Assembly (NCBI GenBank): GCA_041161065.1
Contig: JBEAVE010000010.1
Coordinates: forward strand, 226,138-290,137
Direction of reading: 5' to 3'
From: DYRG01 sp041161065
Lineage (GTDB): Bacteria; Pseudomonadota; Gammaproteobacteria; Beggiatoales; Beggiatoaceae
DNA: 64,000 nucleotides
Shown here: positions 54,520 through 64,000 of the stretch, piece after piece
Position numbering within the stretch: position 1 is the first letter of the stretch
Layout: the number at the start of each line of letters is the position of its first letter
Position numbers and translations under genes: made by a program
Notes under the pieces: generated by a model
The model's database searches: none
What the model was told of the DNA's origin: nothing
The model's input: the letters and a program-made list of their open reading frames with translations, nothing else

Positions 54520-55233
54520 ATGTGGCGCATTATCAAGAGCACATTAGAAACCCTTTTTACAAATAGGAAGCCCCCCCCAGTTCAAATAGGCAATTGGGTA
54601 TTTGATGAGACCGTTGCATCGCGTTTTACCCGTGAAGCAGAACAACATATTCCTAATTATTGGGAAGTCATTCAATTAACGGTTTCTCTTATTGAAAAAA
54701 GTTTTCAAAAACAAGCAACTATTTTGGAGATAGGGTGTGCAACGGGAAATACATTAGCTTATTTAGTTTCTCGGCATTTTGATAATCTTTTTGGCTGTGA
54801 TTCTTCGGCGGCGATGCTTACAAAAGCGCGCGATTTTCTTCAAAATAATCAGGTTATTTTAATTGAAAGTGACTGTTATCCGTCAAATGTTCCTTTATTT
54901 GAAGTAGTGATTTGTAATTGGACAATGCACTTCATAAAACAACGAGAGGAATATTTGAAAGCTATTTTTAATGGATTGGTTTCTGGCGGCTTATTTATTA
55001 TGACGGAGAAAACAGTGCAAAGTAATGGTGTTAAAATGCTTTATTATGATTTCAAATTGAAACAAGGTCTAACGCTTGATCAAATTGAGCAAAAAGAACA
55101 ACATTTGCTCGGCGTTTTGATTCCCCAAACGGTAGAACAAAATATTTCTATGCTTAGAAAGACGGGTTTTATTAATGTTGAAATCCTCAATGCAGCGTTT
55201 GGATTTGTTACTTTCTTAGCGTGGAAACCTTAG
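54520..55233 (+). CDS. class I SAM-dependent methyltransferase
   Basis: The 237-residue protein has the cofactor motif ILEIGCATGNTLAYL at about 68-82, an acidic segment GCDSSAAML and a second-strand region EVVICNWTMHFIK. It resembles the UbiE/CmoB-like small-molecule group and has HAMP-free, cytoplasmic composition. ATG 54520 after AAAGGAAAA is chosen; an in-frame extension to 54358 lies in the divergent gene. The substrate cannot be inferred. xthA follows 34 bp later. Confidence 0.88.
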   Translation: MWRIIKSTLETLFTNRKPPPVQIGNWVFDETVASRFTREAEQHIPNYWEVIQLTVSLIEKSFQKQATILEIGCATGNTLAYLVSRHFDNLFGCDSSAAMLTKARDFLQNNQVILIESDCYPSNVPLFEVVICNWTMHFIKQREEYLKAIFNGLVSGGLFIMTEKTVQSNGVKMLYYDFKLKQGLTLDQIEQKEQHLLGVLIPQTVEQNISMLRKTGFINVEILNAAFGFVTFLAWKP

Positions 55234-55267
55234 TATTCAAACCTGAACTAACGAAATAGGATTAATA

Positions 55268-56101
55268 ATGTCAAAAATAATATCTTTTAATATCAATGGA
55301 TTGCGAGCGAGATTGCCGCAATTGCAAGCACTTATCGACAAACATCAACCCGATATAATTGGATTGCAAGAAATCAAAGTTGCTGATGACGCTTTTCCTG
55401 TTAATCAAATTCAATCAATGGGTTATCACGCTTATTTCTACGGACAAAAAGGACATTATGGTGTAGCTTTGTTGTGCAAACAAATTCCTGTGCGAATTGA
55501 AAAGGGATTGCCCGATGAAGAAACCGATGCGCAAAAACGTTTCATTGCGGGCACTTTTCTTTTAGAAAATGGAGAGGAAATGACTGTTGTAAATTGTTAT
55601 TTTCCTCAGGGAGAAAATCGTAATCACGCCACTAAATTTCCTCTCAAAGAAAAGTTTTATGCGGATTTAACAACGTATTTCAATCAGCGTTTTAAATCAA
55701 ATCAAAAAGTGGTTTTAATGGGCGATATGAATGTGGGAAGAAAAGATCAAGATATTGGGATTGGTGAACATAATGCAAAGCGTTGGTTACAAACTGGAAA
55801 ATGTTGTTTTTTACCCGAAGAACGCCAATGGTTAGAAACTTTAATGGATTGGGGATTTTACGACAGTTTTAGATTACAATATCCTGATTTAACGGATAAA
55901 TTTAGCTGGTTTGATTATCGGAGTCGCGGATTTGAAGATAATCCCAAACGCGGCTTAAGAATTGATTTAATTTTAATTAGTGAAGGATTAAAGGAACTTT
56001 GCAAAGAAAATGGGATCGATTATGAATTGCGGGGATTAGAGAAACCGTCCGATCATGCGCCGATTTGGGCGACGTTTGATTTAGCCGTCAGCGAAAAATG
56101 A
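55268..56101 (+). CDS. xthA: exodeoxyribonuclease III
   Basis: XthA is the major AP endonuclease and 3'-5' exonuclease of base excision repair. Family motifs are present: ISFNINGLRARLPQL at the start, GLQEIKV with the metal glutamate, VNCYFPQGENR, GDMNVGRKDQDIG and the catalytic SDHAPIWATF near the end. The length of 277 residues is a little over the E. coli 268. A hairpin after the stop may end the transcript. Confidence 0.95.
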   Translation: MSKIISFNINGLRARLPQLQALIDKHQPDIIGLQEIKVADDAFPVNQIQSMGYHAYFYGQKGHYGVALLCKQIPVRIEKGLPDEETDAQKRFIAGTFLLENGEEMTVVNCYFPQGENRNHATKFPLKEKFYADLTTYFNQRFKSNQKVVLMGDMNVGRKDQDIGIGEHNAKRWLQTGKCCFLPEERQWLETLMDWGFYDSFRLQYPDLTDKFSWFDYRSRGFEDNPKRGLRIDLILISEGLKELCKENGIDYELRGLEKPSDHAPIWATFDLAVSEK

Positions 56102-56103
56102 CA

Positions 56104-56124
56104 GCCCCTACAAAATGTAGAGGC
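56104..56124. terminator. bidirectional terminator between xthA and pckA
   Basis: GCCCCTACA and TGTAGAGGC pair at eight of nine positions around an AAA loop, directly after the xthA stop and 16 bp before the end of pckA. T-rich sequence follows on both strands. Confidence 0.7.
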
Positions 56125-56139
56125 ATTTATTAGGTTATT

Positions 56140-57729
56140 TTAAACGCTGGGTCCGGCGGCGCGAACTTCTGGGGTCGTTTGATCGGCGAATTTCTTGAAG
56201 TTTTCCGCGAACATACCCGCTAATTTTTGGGCTTGCGCATCATAATCGGCGGGGTTCGCCCACGTGTTGCGGGGATTTAAAACTTCATTCGGAACGCCCG
56301 GGCATTCAGTCGGGATTTCTAAACCAAAGAACGGTTCTTTAACGGTTTGAATATTATCCAATTTTCCGTCCAACGCCGCATTCACCAACGCCCGCGTGTG
56401 CGCAATCGCCATGCGATGTCCAACGCCATACGGACCGCCCGTCCAACCCGTATTCACTAACCACACATGAGAACCATGTTTGCTCAATTTTTCACCCAAC
56501 AATTCCGCGTAACGCATTGGATGTAAAGGCATAAAGGGTGCACCATAACACGCACTAAAATTAGGAGAAGGTTCGGTTACCCCCCGTTCTGTGCCCGCGA
56601 CTTTCGCCGTATAACCTGACAAGAAATGATACATTGCCTGTTCTTTAGTTAATTTTGCAATCGGCGGCAACACACCAAATGCGTCCGCAGAAAGGAAAAT
56701 AACCGTTTCAGGGTGTCCGCCCAAACCGGTTTCACTGGCATTAGGAATTGCACTAATCGGATAAGAACCGCGCGTATTTTCGGTGAAAGAAGCGTCATCT
56801 AAATCGACTAATCGTGTATCGGCATCGATTCTTACATTTTCTAATACCGTTCCAAAACGTTTGGTGGTGGCATAAATTTCGGGTTCAGCTTCGGGTGATA
56901 AACGAATCAATTTTGCATAACAACCGCCTTCAAAATTGAATACCCCATTTTCTCCCCAACCGTGCTCGTCATCACCAATCAAAGTCCGCGATGCATCAGC
57001 CGATAAGGTGGTTTTACCCGTCCCGCTCAAACCAAAAAATAAGGCGGTTTTTCCTCCCGCACTAATGTTGGCTGAACAGTGCATCGGTAAAACCCCTTTG
57101 AAAGGCAACCGATAATTCAAAACACTAAAGATAGATTTCTTCGTTTCTCCCGCGTAACTTGTGCCGCCGACTAACACTAATTTCTTTGCAAAATTCACAA
57201 TAATAAAGGTTTCTGAGTTCGTACCGTCCTCTGCGGGATCAGCGTGAAAACGGGGTGCATTAATAACTGTAAATTGAGGAACATGGTTTCTTTGTTCTTC
57301 AGGCGTTGCTTCAACAAACATATTTCTCGCAAACAAACTGTGCCACGCATATTCAGTAATAATTCTCACGGGCATTCTAAACGTTTTATCTGTTCCCGCC
57401 CAACAATCCTGTACAAATACGTCTTTGCTCTCCAAATGCATCATCATTTTCTTATGCAATTGATCAAATTTTTCAGGAGAAAAGGGACGATTAATCTTAC
57501 CCCACCAAATATGCTCTTTAGTTGTCTCTTCTTCCACTACAAATTTATCGTTGGCAGAACGCCCCGTGTGATGCCCCGTTCTTACCACAATCGGACCCAT
57601 ATCAGAAAGCACACCTTCGCGCCGAGTTAAAATCTTTTCATATAAAGTTGGGGCAGGTAAATTCCAATAAATTTCATTCAAATTGCTTAGACCATGATTA
57701 TCTAAACCATAATGACTATGCTCACGCAT
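56140..57729 (-). CDS. pckA: phosphoenolpyruvate carboxykinase (ATP)
   Basis: PckA converts oxaloacetate and ATP to phosphoenolpyruvate and carbon dioxide in gluconeogenesis. The kinase-1a P-loop is GLSGTGKTTLSADA, followed by LIGDDEHGW (kinase-2) and metal-binding residues; the C-terminal GYTAKVAGTERG and NTGWTGGPYGVGHR blocks are also present. The length of 529 residues is typical of the ATP-type enzyme. AAAGGAG precedes ATG 57729. The gene is monocistronic. Confidence 0.96.
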   Translation of the reverse strand: MREHSHYGLDNHGLSNLNEIYWNLPAPTLYEKILTRREGVLSDMGPIVVRTGHHTGRSANDKFVVEEETTKEHIWWGKINRPFSPEKFDQLHKKMMMHLESKDVFVQDCWAGTDKTFRMPVRIITEYAWHSLFARNMFVEATPEEQRNHVPQFTVINAPRFHADPAEDGTNSETFIIVNFAKKLVLVGGTSYAGETKKSIFSVLNYRLPFKGVLPMHCSANISAGGKTALFFGLSGTGKTTLSADASRTLIGDDEHGWGENGVFNFEGGCYAKLIRLSPEAEPEIYATTKRFGTVLENVRIDADTRLVDLDDASFTENTRGSYPISAIPNASETGLGGHPETVIFLSADAFGVLPPIAKLTKEQAMYHFLSGYTAKVAGTERGVTEPSPNFSACYGAPFMPLHPMRYAELLGEKLSKHGSHVWLVNTGWTGGPYGVGHRMAIAHTRALVNAALDGKLDNIQTVKEPFFGLEIPTECPGVPNEVLNPRNTWANPADYDAQAQKLAGMFAENFKKFADQTTPEVRAAGPSV

Positions 57730-57791
57730 ATTGCTCGACTCCTTTGTTAAAGTTAATTAGAAAAAAATAAATAAAATAATTAAAATCACCT

Positions 57792-57820
57792 TTGCCAATA
57801 ACTTTTTATTTTATCGGCAA
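57792..57820 (-). terminator. possible der terminator upstream of pckA
   Basis: On the minus strand TTGCCGATAA and TTATTGGCAA pair with one G-U around a 9-nt loop, 87 bp after the der stop, and T-rich sequence follows. It lies in the pckA leader region, so it could also be a 5' structure of that gene. Confidence 0.45.
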
Positions 57821-57906
57821 TTTTAGCCTGTTGCTCTACCGAGAAACGCATTAATATTCTGCGATGGATTGGTTCTCTTTCCTTAGTCGTATCTTTCATT
57901 GAGCAT

Positions 57907-59289
57907 TTATTTCTTAGCAAAACGGACTAAACGGCGACGTTTTTTGATTTGATGAGGGGTTAAAGTATTTTTACGATCTTTGAAAGGATTCTCGGATTGT
58001 TTGAAATTGATTTTAATCGGCGTTCCTTCCAATTTCAAAATATTTCTCAGTGTATTATTCAAATAACGTTGATAAGAATCAGGTATTTCATCAGTTTGAT
58101 TACCGTGAATAATAAACAACGGAGGGTTTTGTCCACCTTGGTGCATATAACGCAATTTGATACGGCGACCTTTAATCAAAGGAGGGGGGTGAGAAGTGAC
58201 CATTTCCTCTAAGAAACGATTAAGCTGTGGGGTGCTTACTTTACAAAATGCAGAACTATACGCGCGTTGAATGAATTGAAATAAAATTCCTACCCCGCTT
58301 CCATGTAACGCAGAAATAAATTGAGGTTTCGCAAAATCGATGAAATGAAACTTGCGTTCTAAGGTTGTTTTAACGTGGTTTCTTTGATCTTCATTTAAGC
58401 CGTCCCATTTGTTAATCGCTAAAACCAAAGCACGACCGCTGTCGACCACCAAGCCCAATAAAGACGCATCTTGATCAGTGATTCCTTCGCGCGCGTCAAA
58501 CATCATGACGACGACGTTGGCTAACTCAAGAGCTTGTAACGATTTGATTACACTGAATTTTTCGATGCCTTCATCGACTTTAGAACGCCGTCGAATGCCT
58601 GCGGTGTCGATGAGCAAATAATTTTGTCCGTCGCGTTCGAAGGGAATGGAAATGCTATCGCGGGTTGTGCCGGGCGCGTCAAAAGTCAATAAACGATCTT
58701 CGCCTAACATTTTGTTTATTAAGGTAGATTTCCCCACATTTGGGCGACCAACAACCGCCACGCGAATCTGTTCTGGCTCATCGGGCAATTCGACATCGAG
58801 CGGAAATGGCGCGAGAACGTCCATGATCAAATCGCTGACCCCTTGCCCGTGAGAAGCGGAAATCGCGGCATAGTTTTGGAAACCCAAACGGTGAAAATCC
58901 AAACTAATCATTGTTGGATCAAAGCCTTCCGCTTTATTGATGACTAAATAGAGGGGCTTATTGTAGGCGCGCAATTGGCGGGCGATGGTTTCGTCGAGAG
59001 CGGTTAAACCCGCGCGTCCATCAACCAATAACAACACCACATCGGCTTCATCGACTGCTCGCAACGCTTGCTGACTAATTCTAACATCAAGAAAATCCTC
59101 AGAATTATTCAACCCACCCGTATCGACAACCATATAACGTCGTCCGCCAACTTTGCCAATTCCATATTTGCGATCGCGGGTAAGTCCTGCTTGATCGGCA
59201 ACAATCGCATCACGAGTGCGCGTTAACGCATTGAAAAGCGTAGACTTTCCAACATTGGGTCGTCCAACAATGGCAATAACTGGAAGCAT
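57907..59289 (-). CDS. der: ribosome biogenesis GTPase Der
   Basis: Der (EngA) has two tandem GTPase domains and assists maturation of the 50S ribosomal subunit. G1 motifs GRPNVGKSTLFNALTR (about 8-23) and GRPNVGKSTLINKMLG (about 184-199) are present, with DTGGL/DTAGI as G3 and NKAE/NKWD as G4, then a C-terminal KH-like domain. The length is 460 residues. hisS and bamB, frequent neighbours, are missing. The tail is basic (KKRRRLVRFAKK), suited to rRNA binding. Confidence 0.97.
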   Translation of the reverse strand: MLPVIAIVGRPNVGKSTLFNALTRTRDAIVADQAGLTRDRKYGIGKVGGRRYMVVDTGGLNNSEDFLDVRISQQALRAVDEADVVLLLVDGRAGLTALDETIARQLRAYNKPLYLVINKAEGFDPTMISLDFHRLGFQNYAAISASHGQGVSDLIMDVLAPFPLDVELPDEPEQIRVAVVGRPNVGKSTLINKMLGEDRLLTFDAPGTTRDSISIPFERDGQNYLLIDTAGIRRRSKVDEGIEKFSVIKSLQALELANVVVMMFDAREGITDQDASLLGLVVDSGRALVLAINKWDGLNEDQRNHVKTTLERKFHFIDFAKPQFISALHGSGVGILFQFIQRAYSSAFCKVSTPQLNRFLEEMVTSHPPPLIKGRRIKLRYMHQGGQNPPLFIIHGNQTDEIPDSYQRYLNNTLRNILKLEGTPIKINFKQSENPFKDRKNTLTPHQIKKRRRLVRFAKK

Positions 59290-59557
59290 AATTTAGAGTA
59301 ATATGTGAATAAAATTAATTGCACAGTCTAACACAAAATATGGAACAACACTCAAACACTTTTACTAAATCTATTCAAACAACGATCTCTAATATTTCAA
59401 TAACTTAGATTCATATTTCTCTCGCCATTGTACAATTACGCGGCATTATTACAAGGTTAATCTCCCCTTAATTTGTTACTCAGCTCGGGGTAATGTGAAT
59501 CTTTTGCTGCATATAATTAATGAGTGCGATTATTTTTGATCTTTTTTGAAAAAAGCA
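59290..59557. other. intergenic region between der and the rRNA promoters
   Basis: AT-rich DNA without a credible gene. A TATAAT at 59512-59517 lacks a matching -35 box. I see no further defined feature up to the first rRNA promoter. Confidence 0.4.
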
Positions 59558-59585
59558 TTGACAGCGGCTTCTGAGTGTATATAAT
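59558..59585 (+). promoter_or_regulatory. rRNA operon promoter P1
   Basis: Consensus TTGACA and TATAAT separated by 16 bp, followed by a GGCGGAC discriminator. Such GC-rich discriminators are the hallmark of ppGpp-sensitive stable-RNA promoters. Confidence 0.88.
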
Positions 59586-59733
59586 GGCGGACTTTCGCGG
59601 TAATTGATGACAGATTGATGACGGCGAGAGTTGATGAGGTTCTTGGTGGTGTATCTATTATATAGGTGCGATTGAGTAGGGAAGTCGTTTTGAAGGTAAA
59701 ACGAGGCACTGAAAAAAAAGATTAAGAAAGTAG

Positions 59734-59762
59734 TTGACAGGGTGAAGGGAAGTGGATAGAAT
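59734..59762 (+). promoter_or_regulatory. rRNA operon promoter P2
   Basis: TTGACA and TAGAAT separated by 17 bp, again followed by GGCGGAC, identical to the discriminator of P1. It lies 177 bp downstream of P1, the usual tandem arrangement. Confidence 0.85.
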
Positions 59763-59835
59763 GGCGGACATTTCACCGGTGATGTGAAGCGAAGTGAGAA
59801 ACGGAGTTAAGCATCATTAAGTGATTAGAAATAAA

Positions 59836-59847
59836 TGCTCTTTAACA
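59836..59847 (+). promoter_or_regulatory. boxA antitermination site in the rRNA leader
   Basis: TGCTCTTTAACA is identical to the E. coli rrn boxA, where NusB and NusE bind the nascent leader RNA to prevent early termination. The same 12-mer recurs before the 23S gene. Confidence 0.9.
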
Positions 59848-59864
59848 AGATAACTTCTTTATAT

Positions 59865-59883
59865 GATAGGTAAATTTGTGTGG
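59865..59883 (+). other. 16S precursor processing stem, 5' arm
   Basis: GATAGG-T-AAATTTGTGTGG pairs with the 18-nt segment at 61535-61552 after the 16S gene, leaving one bulged T. It brackets 16S rRNA and would be the RNase III cleavage stem. Confidence 0.85.
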
Positions 59884-59989
59884 GCATTTGCTTGATGGGT
59901 TAAGTAAGGAATATTAACTTATTGTTAGCAAATGAAACCAAATATTCTATTTGAGTGGATTAAAGCTAGTGATGGGTCATGTCAGAAAA

Positions 59990-61507
<1,518 letters not shown>

Positions 61508-61534
61508 AACGAAATAAACTCGTCAAGTAAGTGT

Positions 61535-61552
61535 CCACACAAATTTCCTATC
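61535..61552 (+). other. 16S precursor processing stem, 3' arm
   Basis: Complementary to the 5' arm at 59865-59883 with one bulge. It lies 27 bp after the 16S 3' end. Confidence 0.85.
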
Positions 61553-61603
61553 GTAAAGAACACAAACAGGTGTTACAGAGTTGTAACGACTGACAAAGGT
61601 TAC

Positions 61604-61680
<77 letters not shown>

Positions 61681-61694
61681 AGTAATATAGTCGA

Positions 61695-61770
61695 GGGGCT
61701 ATAGCTCAGCTGGGAGAGCGCCTGCCTTGCACGCAGGAGGTCTGCGGTTCGATCCCGCATAGCTCCACCA
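61695..61770 (+). tRNA. tRNA-Ala (anticodon TGC)
   Basis: A 76-nt cloverleaf with encoded CCA and loop CTTGCAC, 14 bp after tRNA-Ile. The Ile-Ala order in the spacer is the common gammaproteobacterial type. Confidence 0.96.
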
Positions 61771-61899
61771 CTTTTTAATTACTTAGAAACAAAAGTAATT
61801 ATTAGAAAAACGTTTGTGTTCAGGAAAAGTTGATAGTCAAAAGGTGACCATCGCATGAAAGTGCGTGGTGGGTTTTTGAGTATGGATTTATAAAGAAGT

Positions 61900-61911
61900 T
61901 GCTCTTTAACA
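61900..61911 (+). promoter_or_regulatory. boxA antitermination site before 23S
   Basis: A second exact TGCTCTTTAACA, about 95 bp before the 23S gene, as in many rrn operons. Confidence 0.88.
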
Positions 61912-62006
61912 AAATGGAAGCAGTAAAGGTAGTAAAACTGTAGTGCAATCAAGAAGATTGGTTGTGTAACTTTGGTGTTTCTATAAAAGAAGCGTTGGGG
62001 TTATAT

Positions 62007-64000
<1,994 letters not shown>

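Overview
This is a 64-kb chromosomal window from a gammaproteobacterium of roughly 40% GC. The 16S and 23S rRNA genes, the rrn layout with tRNA-Ile and tRNA-Ala in the spacer, and housekeeping genes such as rseC, ettA, kdsD and trmL support that class. Soluble-hydrogenase genes, a large PAS-GGDEF-EAL protein, a hybrid kinase and big exported proteins would suit a sulfur-oxidising filamentous lineage (Beggiatoa/Thiothrix-like). That placement is inference; the 16S sequence in the window could settle it.

Layout. 1-7.4 kb: tail of a membrane protein, a diheme cytochrome c peroxidase, a tRNA-Ala/tRNA-Glu pair, two tandem methionine-heptad membrane proteins, rimI, a methyltransferase fused to a nuclease-like domain, leuD, kdsD and a secreted nuclease. 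7.4-21.2 kb: hydrogenase accessory genes (hybE-like, maturation protease), argJ, a large MscS-type channel and hemH on the minus strand; then hoxF, hoxU and hoxY on the plus strand, followed not by hoxH but by a c-di-GMP signalling gene and recN. 21.2-42.9 kb: mostly housekeeping (ettA, guaB, mutS, uvrB, glmM, serS) with a chemoreceptor whose sensor domain is duplicated, rseC, a family-5 binding protein, a second solitary methyltransferase, a hybrid histidine kinase and an Fe-alcohol dehydrogenase. 43-51 kb: two tandem exported paralogues with strong expression signals, an acyltransferase, and a beta-propeller/DUF928 secreted pair. 51-59.3 kb: trmL, tmk, a PIG-L deacetylase with two related membrane proteins, a methyltransferase, xthA, pckA and der. 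59.3-64 kb: an rRNA operon with tandem promoters; the 23S gene runs off the window.

How genes work together. HoxFUY make the NAD-linked diaphorase and small subunit of a bidirectional [NiFe]-hydrogenase. HybE and the maturation protease are accessory proteins for such enzymes, but no large subunit is encoded here. The gene order is compact: many neighbours overlap by 4-54 bp, either head-to-tail (translational coupling) or tail-to-tail. I found no insertion sequences, prophage or CRISPR array. The most intriguing items are the methionine-heptad pair, the hox locus lacking hoxH, the tandem exported proteins, the methyltransferase-nuclease fusion and the paired FAP/LRPxxG membrane proteins beside the PIG-L gene.
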